Source of the DNA: Paralithodes platypus
Taxonomy: Eukaryota; Arthropoda; Malacostraca; Decapoda; Lithodidae
DNA length: 64,000 nt
Assembly: GCA_032716605.1 (NCBI GenBank)
Contig: CM064509.1
Coordinates: forward strand, 38,908,924-38,972,923
Direction of reading: 5' to 3'
Shown here in pieces: positions 23,234 through 36,300 of this stretch (its first letter is position 1; every line of letters starts with the position of its first letter). Made by a program: the position numbers and the translations under genes. Below the pieces are notes generated by a model that was not told where the DNA came from, ran no database searches, and saw only the letters and a list, made by a program, of their open reading frames with translations.

Positions 23234-24236
23234 GTGAGTTATTCCTGCAACTATTAATTATAACAATGTTGGGTGTGGGTGTGGTGTTGGGCGTGGAGTG
23301 TGGAAGGTGTGGGGGTGGTGATGGCAGGATGGGCGGGCTGTGGGGTTATCATATATGTCACACGAGTTAATAAGACAACCGGCATGGGGGCCCCCTTGGT
23401 TTCCACGCTGCCTCCTTCAATAAACAAATGGTGGTTGAATGACTTGTCCCCCGTGATTGATTATGTTATTACACACGCTAAACAGCAGGTATTGTTCCTT
23501 AGACTATGGTTTGGTAAGTTAGGAATGATTACATTTTGGTTGGTAAGAGGGGTGGATGTCTTGTCTCATTATGATGACTCACTGCTTGTCACTAGCCTAA
23601 TCAGGAATAACCTACCTCTTGAACTGTCTTAGGCTACACTCATCATTATTCTCTACCTAATGAAGCTGTAGGTGAGTTATACTTGTTGGCATTTATTAAG
23701 CAAACTACTTGCCAATTTTCATATAATTTCTGAAATGCATGTTGGGATAGGCTAGGCTACCTAGTACCTAGCCTATAAAGTTTAAACGATAATTATAAGG
23801 AATAGGCTAGGCTATAGGCCTACATAATTTATTGGGGACAATGTAGGTCTATGGAATCCTTATACTGTAGGCTACTCGTGTATAATCCACTGTCACGGCT
23901 GTGGGAGAATAATTTTGGGTAAAATTCAAGGTTAGGCCTAGGCTATATACCTACTGATGTTTTGGACCGACAGTTAGCCCATCGATATTTTTAGGCCTAA
24001 TAGGTCCGGTAGAGCATAGGGTATACATCATTGCTATATATGTCATTAAGAGCTGAAATGTGTTCTAAGGGAGAACAAATAAAAAACCCTCTAAAATACA
24101 GTATAGGCTAGGCCTACTGTAAAACAATAAGTTTTTTAGCCAGTACCCAACCAGCGGGGGTGTGGGGGCGGCCGCCCCCACCCATATACTAGGTTAGGTT
24201 AGGTAAGGTTGTTAGGTTAGGCTAATAGCCTAGCAC

Positions 24237-24274
<38 letters not shown>

Positions 24275-24292
24275 TAGGCCTAAATAAAATAA

Positions 24293-24335
<43 letters not shown>

Positions 24336-27300
24336 GCCTAACCCAACCAGCGGGGGTGTGGAGGCAGCAGCCCCCACCCATAATAGGTTAGGTAAGGTTA
24401 GGTTAGGCTAATGTCTTCCCAAAGTAGACTATTTTTATAACATAGGGCCTAAGATATTAGGCTACCCACTCCACCCCGTGAAATCCGAGCCAGCTTTCGT
24501 CAAAAGTTGGCTCGGGTATTCACAAAATTAGGTTTTAGGCCTATGAGTTTGCAATTTGGGAAAACCCGAGCCAAGTTTTTATACAAAACGCTATAGGCCT
24601 AGGCCTATTATTGTATTTTTACGCTTTTAACCCCTCATTTTCCCTGAACTTCATAGCCCTCCCCACTAGTGGGGGGCGTGTTTTTAGATTGTTGGATAGG
24701 CCTTACTTGAAGTCGTCTAGAGGTCCCGTCCTCACAGTCGTGGTCCGCCACCGCTGCGTCCGTCCCGTGCGTCCCTTCGAAGGAGGTCCGTCTGGTCCGG
24801 TATAGAGTTTGAGGCCGCCCGGCAGTTAGCAGTGTATCCAGACACTGGTGGTTCATCTGGGAGGGTCTTTGGAAACTTGTCTAATAACCCTTTGAACCTG
24901 TCTACCGGGCAACCTACTATGTCTCGCACTTCCTTGGGCAGCGAGTTGAAATTTTTTGGTCCATTGTGGCCTAGGCTGGACGCGAGGCGGGATCTCACTC
25001 GTTATCACTCGGCCTAATGGGTAAATACTCATTTCAGCTCCTCTTCAGTATAAAACAACACTATATCTGAAGGAAAAATTAAAAAATACAAACTAAAACT
25101 TACTGAAATCGCTGTCGGTCCAAAAAGTCAGGTTTACCAAATTCAAGACAGCTAGAGCTGCCTTATTTACCAAGTTGGTAACGTTCAACAAGACTACATC
25201 GGCCTTATTTACCATGTTTTTTTCTTCAAGGAATATAGTGTTTCATAGTTGGTTTGCATGGTTCGAGTGGAGGACTAGCATAAACTTGCCCATTATCTAA
25301 TTTAGCCTATCTATCAATCTGGAGATACAGCGTCAAATTGCGCCATTTATTGGGTGAATCGCGCTTTTACAGTAGGTAAGGGAAATTGTGGGGTAAATTG
25401 GATAGCCTACACGATGGGTTGAGGGGGGTGTTGCCCCCCTCACTCCCCCTTGATTTATTGTCATCCTCATACAGGTCTCCCTCACTATCCGGGGTTGAGG
25501 GGGGATGTTGCCCCCCTCACTCCCCCTTGATTTATTGTCATCCTCATACAGGTCTCCCTCACTATCCGGGGTTGAGGGGGGATGTTGCCCCCCTCACTCC
25601 CCCTTGATTTATTGTCATCCTCATACAGGTCTCCCTCACTATCCGATGCCCCGATTTACCATATTAGGCCTATTACAGGTTTTTAGGTGTTTGGGTTTTG
25701 GCTGGTCCCAGAAAGCATCCCCATTTACCCCATTAATTTTAAGGTTTGCTATATGATTTTTCTATTTAAGATCGGGTTTTCAGGAAAGTAACCCAATCGT
25801 ATATTGAGGGAGATCTGTAGGCTATAATTATGTAGATCTGTAAGGGGGCAAAAACAGGTTGCCGGTATTTCGTTTTTGCGAGTAACGCTCACGCCATTTA
25901 TTGGGTGAATCGCACCCACCCCATCGTTCAAAACAAGAAGAAGGATGGAGAGTCAAGTCGAAGGATTCATTGTGCGCAATGTTTTGTTTAGTGAGTATTT
26001 ACCTAGGCTATTATCCAAGGACAGTCGGAAGTGAGTATTTATCCATTAGGGTAAGGTGGGGTGAATCCGCCGCGAAACGTGGTTTTTTAATAACAGCATC
26101 CAACTGAACTACATGAACGAAGGCGGTGCTGGTTGGGGGGAGGGGCGTCGACTGACTGGGGACAGAGGTGCATGGGGGCGGTTCGTTCGTGGCCACCCCT
26201 TCGGGGATCACGGCGTCAGGCAATAGATAGATAGATAGATCCAACTGAATCAGAACTCAGATTTTTTTTTTACATAACTTTAACATTCTCGCTTTCCTGC
26301 ACACGCTCATATCATTTTTATTTGAAAAAAACCAAAAACATTAAGGTTTGTAATGGGTGGCGAAGACCGTTACTCGCGCGGCGGATTCACCCCGCCTGCC
26401 GGGGTGAATCCGCCGCGGTTATATATTATCGATGATTTAATCCTGCCACGGCGATTTTACCCCCAATTAAGTAACAATTAAGATGTTTATTATTAGATTG
26501 ATATAATCCAAGTATTTTGGTATAATTATAGAATTATATAATTATATATATTTATGCCTGATTTTTTTTTTTTTTTTAGTTTCCACTTAGAAATCACAGA
26601 CAACCATCTTGTAACGAAAAAAAAGTGTATTGGGAGATGTAAAGTCGCCGCAAAGTCGCCGCCACGAAAAATGTTCAAGACTGCTTACATATTTTTCAGT
26701 TTGAAATATTATGGACAAATATTTTTCTTAGTTAAATAAATGATAACTACGCATTTTTGTGTTCTATCATTATCTACACGTACTATAAACATACCTAGAA
26801 TCAATTCCATACGTATTTGGATTTATGACTAATTGTTTTAGACGGAGCGCGGCTGAGAAACTCCACACCAAGTAACAAGTAACCCTATCCAATAATAGGG
26901 TCAGTTAGGGAAAAGGATTTCGCCTCCTGCTGGCCACATACAGTAGATGAGGATTTCAATAAGTCTTGGGGGGGTGAGGGGAGTTTCCCCCCCCCCCCCT
27001 CAACTTATTATGTATCCCAAGGCAAACGGTTATGGCCAAATACAGCTTATTTTTCTGCTTTTATCCTCTTTAACCCCTCATTTTCCCTGATATTCATAGC
27101 CCTTCCCACTAGTGGGGGCATATTTTTATATTGTTGGATGGATTAGGGTGACTTCGGACCACTATCCTCGGTGACCTCGGCCCATTTTGGTGACTTCGGC
27201 CCAAAATATTTTTGGGCCGAAGTCACCGATCTTAAACTACCGCTTTCTTGCGAGATTCGGCAATAGGCAAACACATTTTTTCTATGTTGACATTAAGTTA

Positions 27301-30300
27301 TTATTTTTTATTATTTAAGTGCAGAAATTACACCGCAATGCCTCGTACTTCAAGGCAGCAACGAATGCAAAAGCTGATGGAGGCCATATAACCAGCTGTG
27401 TGTTACAGTGTGTCTCTCAGTGGGTTTGTCGTATAAATACATGAATGTCGGTACTAAACTCGTTATTTGAAATATCCAAAGTCCCTGTATCTATGGCACC
27501 ATTTCACAATAGGCCTATACCGTATCCATTCAAAATGTCCAATCGCTACAACCAACCTGCCAGGACAAATCAGATTATAACTGGATTAGGCTATAATCGA
27601 ACCTGCAACATATTATGGTTTTGGATTCATGATTTCCACAATGCAGCTACTAATCTATACTGTATATGTTCATTATAAAGATTCATACATAATAAGTAGG
27701 AAAAGAATTACCAGTGAGGCAGCGAACATCATCTTTATTTTCATTGTAGTGGATCCAAACGTTTCGGCATAAAACACTACGCTTATGCCAAAACGTTTGG
27801 ATCCACTAAAATGCAAATAAAGATGATGTTCGCTGCCTCACTGGTAATTCTTTTCCTACTTAAACTACGGTTCCCGATGGACACATCTATAGGTTCATAC
27901 ATAATGATTCACCATTGTACAATCTCATTCTGTATTGCTTCACTGTGTTATCATATTTTTCCTTTGTTTCATTTATCCTATTGTTTCATTATAATGAGTC
28001 CTTTTTCATTATTCTAAGTAGGCCTATAGCTGTTCCCTTTATGTTTAATGTCATGGATAGGCAGTTAATAAGCAGACTCCCATAAAGCAACTTGCCTTAA
28101 TTCCTATTTAGTTAGTTAAAGAAATAAAAGGATTTATTTTATTTTAATAATACCAAAACATTTCCGAGAGTTTTTCATAAACAAAATTGGTCATTTGCAT
28201 CAATATATAGTGTTTGTAATTAATTAGAAATCTCGGGAAAACCTATTTTCTCCATTAGGCCTATCGATCGATGTTGAGACACACTCGCTCCCCGATAGTG
28301 GTTTGAAAAGAGATTAGCCTAACCTAACCTAACCTAGTACTGTATTATGGGTGGGGGCTGCCGCCCCCACACCCCCGCTGGTTGAGTACTTAATAAAAAA
28401 AATGGCTGTCGATTATACGAAGGTGAAAGAAAAGTCGATGAAGTCTATGGTGTTTGCTCTGCAATCTTCAGCTTGATTGTAGCCTACATTGATAACAGGA
28501 AAGTACCATATTGATAACCTTGTTACGAAAATTAAATTTTAGTACCATACTTTTATATTAGGTTTTTCCGAGGATTTAACAAATTTTCATATGATCTTTA
28601 GAGCTATCGATGACTGAATGTACCGTATTGACAACCTTGTTACAATTTTTTTTTTTAGTACCATACTTTTTTATTAGGTTTTGCCGAGGGTTAAAACAAA
28701 TTTTCTTATGATCTTTAGAGCATATAGATTAATTATTTATCTTCAAATATATCAACAAAATTTGTGGTATTAAAATAACATTAAACCAAATAAAACGAGA
28801 GAATGAGTTATTATGAGTAGCCTATTATAATTTAAAAGCAGCATTTAAGTTTTAATAATTACTGTACATTATAAGGTACACCGTACTTTATGAAGGTCAA
28901 AAGCTCTTTTAATATTAGTGGATCTGTGAACCAGGTTGAAGTAAGACTATAGCCTACACAAATCCATAATGAACAGTTCCAAAATACACCAAGTGATTTA
29001 CTGTATACGATTTCTCTATGGATAAGACTATACATACGTGACACACACGCGATAATATGCGCCGCATGCGCCGAGCGTATATATGTGCACTAGAACGTTA
29101 TCAATAAATACCGACGTCCTTTATAAATAGAAAAGGAATTTATTTGGAGGAGAAATATTACAGCTATAATAAGTTCCCATTTGTTTGCCTATTGCCGAAT
29201 CTCGCAAGAAAGCGACAGTTTAAGATCGGTGACTTCGGCCCAACATTATATTGGGCCGAGGTCATCGAGGATAATGGTCCGAGATCACTGGGCCGAACTC
29301 ACTGGCACCCTTGTTGGATAATGGGTAAATACTAATTTCAGCTCCTCTAAAGTATAGGCTATGAGAACACTATCTGAAAGATAAATGCCCCCCCCACCCC
29401 CCCCCCCAAAAAAAAATATTGCTTAAATAACTTTCAGTCCTAAAAGTAACCTTTACCCTGGCTTTTGCTTATGCAGGGAAATGATAATGAAGGTAATTTC
29501 GGGCAATTATACCCGCTCGTATGGGGTTAATTACATGAAATGTTTGAATACAGATCTAGATAGTCTTGGTGTGAAAGTCGCCCTTAAACAGATCAAAGGT
29601 GTGGCCTTAGGATCGGCTCTCTCTCCAGGGACGGCACCTAGATTGCCTAGGTTACCACTTCATGCTACTTTTCAACCACATTCTCTCAAGGAAGCCATTT
29701 ACATTTTTGATTGTGGTGTTATCCCAGCTATCTAGCGTGCTTAGACCTAGCAGGAATAGCACCATGCGTAGTGGAACCCATTCCATCATTGCTACCAACT
29801 CTTTCCACTGTACCTCTCCTATTTCTTGTTTCACTTTGTTTATCATATCTTCCCTTTCTCTCCCGTACTTCTCACACTCTAGCTGTATGTGTTCGATGGT
29901 CTCATCCCTTACCACGTCACATATTCTACAAATCCTACTTCCTCCATTTTCCCACCTGTACGTCCGGTTGTTCACCTCCAGGGATTTAGTTTGTGCCTTA
30001 AAACAGTAACTCACCACCCATACTTCCGTCATAGAAGAGTTCACTTCTTGGGCCGTTCTTTGCGATATACCAGTCTAGTGAACCCTTCTGCCTCATCCTT
30101 TCCATACACTCGTCCCTACCCTTCTGTTGGACACGTGTGTTGATTTCGTTTTTTCATTTCCCTGAGTTCCACGTTCTCATACTCTCACCCATCCTTACAT
30201 ACCATGTTCCTCTATTTTCTTATCACACATCCTATTCCACTTGCTCTCCTCCTTTGTCTATTCATACACCTTTCGTGCCCATCTGTTCTCATCCATTCTT

Positions 30301-33300
30301 TCTAATATTATTATTATTATTATATGAGATGCCGAAGTCTCCAACCAGGGTGCAGAAACACCAAGATGAATCCACACAAAACACCTGGAGGCACTGGAGA
30401 GAGACTACGGCAACTTAGGAAAAAATAAAAACATATACTGTATACTGTACTGTACATATACACATATTAAACACATATAACATATTATGCAGTGGAGGAT
30501 ATCAAGTATAAATATAATAAAATAAAATAGAATAAAATAAGTTTAAAAATTAGAATTAATGCTGCAAAAAAGCATCTTAAAAATGGAGATATGAGCTGAA
30601 TTGACTAGCTCATTTGGCAACTTATTCCACAAGTCAACCATGGCCGGCACAAAACACCGTGAAAACTGTGAAGTAGAAAAATTAACACTTCTCATGGCAA
30701 GATCATCAAGATTGCTTGTGAATCTAGTTGCACGAGCCCGGACATAGGGCCCAGGCAGAACCCCATGTAAGGGATGCTGAGGGTTGTTAAAAACTTTAAA
30801 TAAAAGACTAAGGGCACCAACTTTACGTCGATGACACAGATCAAGAGACAAATGAGGTAGAATAAAACTGATGGAATTTAGCGACCTGTCAAGCAACTTG
30901 AGATGGCAGTCAGCTGCTGACAACCAGACAGGTGAGCAGTACTCGAAATGTGGCAAAATAAAAGCATAAAAAGACTCTATAACTGTGGCGTCACAAGCAA
31001 ATGTTTTATAAACCTTGCGAAGCAGGCCAATTTTTTGGGAAATGGAAGAGGAGAAAGAACGAATATGCTTTTCAAAAGTAAGTTTGGGATCAAGAGTAAC
31101 TCCTAACAAACGCAGAGTATCCACATTCTCAATTTGCTCGCCAGAAACTTGTAGATAAGGATGGGGAGGATCCAAGGTACGAGATCTGCTGATGATAATG
31201 GAGTGCGTTTTACTAGCATTAAGTTTCATGCCCCAAAGTTCACACCATCCTATACCTATATCCTATACCTTAGCATCCCCTTCGCTATTTTGTCTGTGAA
31301 GGAGCTCCAACCTGCTTCCCCTCTCACGGCCTCCACTGCTGCAAGCTTGTTGGCACCCAGAGCCACTCTTACCAATTTTGTTCTGGGTCACCTCCAACTT
31401 TGTCAGGTCATTTGTTGTCCATTTCATAGTTTCTAGCTCATACATCAAACTCAGTACAGCCATTCCCTTCCATACTCCTCTCATCACTTCATACTTATTC
31501 ACTCTTGTCCTTGCTACACTACCCAGTCTTCCTACCTACTGATTCGCTCTCGACAACCTCTCGCTCTTGGTTCGTTCACACCCTTTCTCGTCCACTATCA
31601 TTCCCAGGTACAGCACTTGTAATACCTTGCTCTCCTTTTAGTCCTACCACCAAGCATCCAAGTTTCATCCTCGTCTTCCACACCTCTGTTCACCACAAGC
31701 ACTTGGCTCTTTTCGCTACTGAAGCTTACTTTGAAGTCCTCCCCGTACTCAGACACCACGTCTAACAGATTTTACAGATGTTCCTTGCTTTCGCTTAGAA
31801 TCACTACATCGTCCGCGTACAGCAAGACCCTATCTCCCACATTTATCCCTAAGCCTGTCTTGCCAACTCCTCAGTATGCGGCCCAAACAACAATGGGGAT
31901 AGCGCACAGCCCTGTCTCACACCTCTTTTTACTCTCTACCCATTCCGTCTGAATGTCTGATGTCTCCCAAACTATATTTCCCTCTTGTACTCTCATACAT
32001 ACTCTTTATTATGGCCACAATCTTCTCACTCATTCCCACCTTCTCCAACACCTTACCTTACCCATCTTATACCTATTCACCCAGTTGTATGCCTTCTCTA
32101 TATTCAGGAACGCTAGATATCCTTTATTTCCACTTCTCTATCACTTCCCTTATCATAAGCATGTTATCAGGTACCTACCCGATAGCACTATCGTTAGTGA
32201 GTGCTGTACCGGTATGTTTTTTTTTTTACTATTGTTGAAATCTTGTCAAATTGCAAATTTAGCTTAATATAAAATTTGATATAAAATGTAGTTTCTTTAT
32301 TCATACAGAATTTAGTAAAATTTACCAGAACGTCCCGGACTTCCCATATTGACTAATTCCTTGAACATGACGATGGTGCATTGTTATATGTGCGTCGGTG
32401 CGATCAGTTTGCTTGGGAACCAGATTAACTTGCTCATGTAGTGATGTACACCCTATGTGGTGGATTGTTCTTTTATTTCAAAACTTTATTTTATTAAGCG
32501 TTATTTCCACATGTAGCGATTTTGATTACAGTAGTTCATTTGCATTTATCTTGTGTCATCCCAGTTTTGGTTTGTTTATTTTGCAAGTTTTACATTATAA
32601 TCTTTACCTTGTCTGTCCATTCTTAACCCATTTTGCTCTTCTTCCATCACCTTATAACTCTTTCAACCTCTCATTCATGATCCCACAGAACACCTTACAT
32701 AGCCTACTGTGTCAGTCAGACTAATTGGGCAATAGTATTTTAGCTCTCTCTTGCTCTTGTGCCCGCCCTTATGTAACACTCTTCCTTTATTCCATTTGCT
32801 GGGGACTCTCTCTTCATTCCATATCTTTCTAAACAGCACAAACTTTTGCTAGAAACTCCACCTTGGATGATTCCGGTGCTATTCCTCCCTCTCCGCCCTC
32901 CTCTCTCTTACTTATGCCTAATATCCTAATCTCTTCTAAAGATGTACTTTCTACCCTCTCTGGGCTTAACACTAATAAGGCGTACGGTCCGGACGGTGTT
33001 CCTCCTGTTGTTCTCAAAAACTGTGCTTCCGTGCTGACTCCCTGCCTAGCAAACTCTTTCGTCTCTGTCTATCCTCTAACGTCTTCCCTTCATGCTGGAA
33101 GTTTGCTCACATTCAACCTGTCCCAAAGAAGGGTGACCGCTCTCAACCCTCCAACTATCGTCCAATTGCTCTTATCTCTTGTCTTTCTAAAGTTTTTGAA
33201 ACTATTCTTGCGTCCAAATTTCTTAAGCATTTCTCTTCTCATAATCTGCTCTCAGATCGCCAGTATGGCTTCCTTAACCCTCCTCTAGCGGGTGCTCTGT

Positions 33301-36300
33301 GGCCGTTTTGGGCCTTTCTGGGCCGTTCTGACTGCTATATCAACCATCAGTATGAAAGGAACTGTATTGCGCCGAAAACTAGGTGGAAATCGCTACACAA
33401 TGACGCCACATACAGCTACGTAGCACTCGTGGAGCACTGACAGTGTTACCTCGAAGATGGAAGTTTAGCAGATTTTGCTACCTTGCTCACTTTTAGCGAA
33501 CTATTGGTTACACTGTCATCCTCACGCGCGGTGGGGGAACTGGAGTTAGTGTGGGCCGGGAGGCCACAGATGTCGGACGTATGGATCATTACTATCCCAC
33601 CCATTTTCACTCGATTTCCACCCTTTTTTCACCCGTTTTTTGCCAGTTTTTTCAACACGACTTAAGTGGTGAGCCTCTTTTTAAGGGTTAAGGGTCGCTC
33701 TACTGGTGATCTTCTTTCATATCTTACTAACTCTTGGTCATCCTCCTTTCGGGACTTCGGTGAGACTTTTTCTATTGCACTAGACATATCGAAAGCCTTC
33801 GATAGAGTCTGGCATAAATCTTTAATTTCTAAACTACCCTCCTTCGGTTTCTATCCCTCCATCTGTGCCTTTGTCTCTAATTTCCTTTCCGGCCGTTCCA
33901 TAGCTGCGGTTGTGGACGGCCATTGTTCACTTCCTCACCCTATAAACTCCGGTGTTCCTCAGGGCTCTGTCCTATCTCCTATTCTCTTTCTAATTTTTAT
34001 AAATGATCTCCTTAACTGTACCTTAATTCCCATCCATTCATACGCAGACGACTCAACCTTACACTACTCCATTAGTTTTTCAGAACGCCCCAGCCAGCAA
34101 TCCCTCAACGACAAACGTAATGAAGCCATAGAACTCTTAAATTCTGATCTAAATACTATTTCCAATTGGGGCAGAGAAAACCTTGTTAACTTTAATGCTT
34201 CCAAAACCCAATTTCTCCATCTATCTACCCGTCAGGATCTCCCAGCGGACTATCCCTTATTCTTCAACAATACAAAAATCAACCCTTCATCTTCTCTCAA
34301 TATTCTTGGTGTCTCTTTTTCTTCTGCTCTCATTTGGAAGGACCATATTACCAGTCTTGCTAAGGCAGCCTCCCAGAAGCTGGGTGTGCTCAACCGCCTT
34401 AGGGGGTTCTTTTCCCCTGCACAGCTTCTTGCTCTGTACAGGGGCATAGTGCGCCCTTGTATTGAGTATTGTTCACATGTGTGGGGAGGTTCCTCTCACA
34501 CCGCTCTCCTAGACAAAGTTGAAAGGAAGGCCTTTCGTATCATTAACTCCCGTCCATTCACTCACTCTCTGCAATCTCTCTCTCTCCGCCGCAATGTTGC
34601 ATCTCTCTCGCTATTCTATCGCTACTATAATAATCAGTGTTCCTCAGAGCTATCCCAGTGCATACCACCTCCTTTACGTAGGGCACGTGGTACCCGTCTT
34701 GCAACTCAATCCCACCCCTACTCTGTGCAACTCTCCAACCCAAGAGTGAAACGTTACTCTCAAACTTTCTTCTACTCCACATCTGAGCTCTGTAACTCTC
34801 TCCCAGAATCAGTCTTTCCCTCTTCCTATGACTTAAATTGCTTCAAACTCCGTGTGTCCAGGCATTTTGGCTCGAACGTCCCTTGATTTTGGCCCTGTCA
34901 CTCTTTCAACTATGGGGGAGGCACTCGCTATAGGCAGTTATGCCTTTTGCCTCCCTCAATCACATAGAAAAAAAAAAAAAAAAAAAAGCACACACATACC
35001 TTCTATCACTCCACTTCCCCCTTCTCTATAAAACAACAAAACTCATAAGGGATATTGTCCATCCCTGCATCCTTTCCTGTTTTCAACCTTCTTACATACT
35101 TAGCTATCTCTTCTTTACTTATTTCCTCATCCATATTCTCATTTACCTGTATCTTCCTTTCTGTTTCCAGATTCACTCCATTTCTGTCTTCCCTTTCATT
35201 CGCAATGCGTATAGTCTCCCAGAATTCATTTTTCGTTCGTTCCTTCTGTTTTCTCTCACTAACCTACCATTTACATTTATCTCTTCCACATTCACTTTCT
35301 AACTTGATCACCTCTCAGGAAAGCATACCATTCTCTGCCCCCTTCTTCTCCCTTTGCTCTTAATTCTTCTACCATTTCTTTTTCTGTTCCTGCTCTCGCC
35401 TTTCTAATCGTGTATTTCACTGTCTTCTGTTTCTTCTTGTACTCCTCCCAGGCTTCATTGCACTCTAGCCTCTCATTCTCACTGTTATCTTTGTTCTTCT
35501 TCAGTCTTCTACACTTCCTGTTACATTCCTTCCTCTCGTTTCTTGGGTTATCTATCGCATCACTCTACCATCTTTTCCGCACTCTTTTGCTTCTGCCTTT
35601 CTTTCTTCTTCCTATCCGTTGTTCGGCCACTCGTCTTACAGTTTCACCAAGAATTTCATTCAGTTCCTCTACACTCCCATCACTTCTCCATGTCGCTTGC
35701 TCCAGAATCTCCAGATCCTCTTTAAATACCGTAGGTCCAATCTCCACTCTTAAGCTTCCACCTTGCACCTTGCTCTCTAGGTACTGTACCTCAACCCTCC
35801 CCTCACTAATGCACGTATATTCCATTATCACATTATGGTCACTCATTACCTCCAATTTCCGCTCCTCGTCCACCCACACATACTTTACGTGTTGCCTTGC
35901 TTTCTCATTTACCAAGATATAGTCAATTGCAGACTCACCCCATCTAGTCAAAAGGTAAAATGTTGTAAATGGTATGGAGATATTTCAACAATAGTGTTGT
36001 AGACACGATAATACGTATGTGGATAGTTGTTGTTGTTGTTGTTGTTCCCCAAGCTGCCTGGCCGAACAGTCCCAAGGCCCCGAGCAATTCCAAGGCCATA
36101 ACCGAGCGCCCCCACAGAACCTTCCCTGCCGACCACAATAAAGCCTGGGTGACCGAAGCCACTCCATGGCGGGGAGCTGAGGAGGGTGCGGAAACGCCCG
36201 GGAAACCAAAGCCCCACCCAGGGCCCTGTGCCCCTCAGCAATTATGAAGAGAAAGTTGAGGGGCAAGGGAAAAATGTGACGCTTTGGCTTCCAATCTTGG

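Larger units (their letters stand above)
27145..29311. mobile_element. Non-autonomous DNA element with about 130-bp terminal inverted repeats
   Basis: 27145-27275 and 29180-29311 are inverted copies of each other: AGGGTG...GACCTCGGCCC, TTGGGCCGAAGTCACCGATC, and GCGAGATTCGGCAATAGGCA. The right half of each arm is itself palindromic (27220-27255). No transposase frame is present in the 1.9 kb interior, which is AT-rich. A 9-bp direct repeat TTGTTGGAT (27131-27139, 29311-29319) flanks it, although the left copy lies 6 bp outside the repeat. Superfamily unknown. Confidence 0.75.

Noticed and set aside
24732..24998. A host gene ending RSGGGPRL
   Set aside because: Its C-terminal pattern is that of CR1/jockey LINEs and it sits as an insert in a dispersed repeat.
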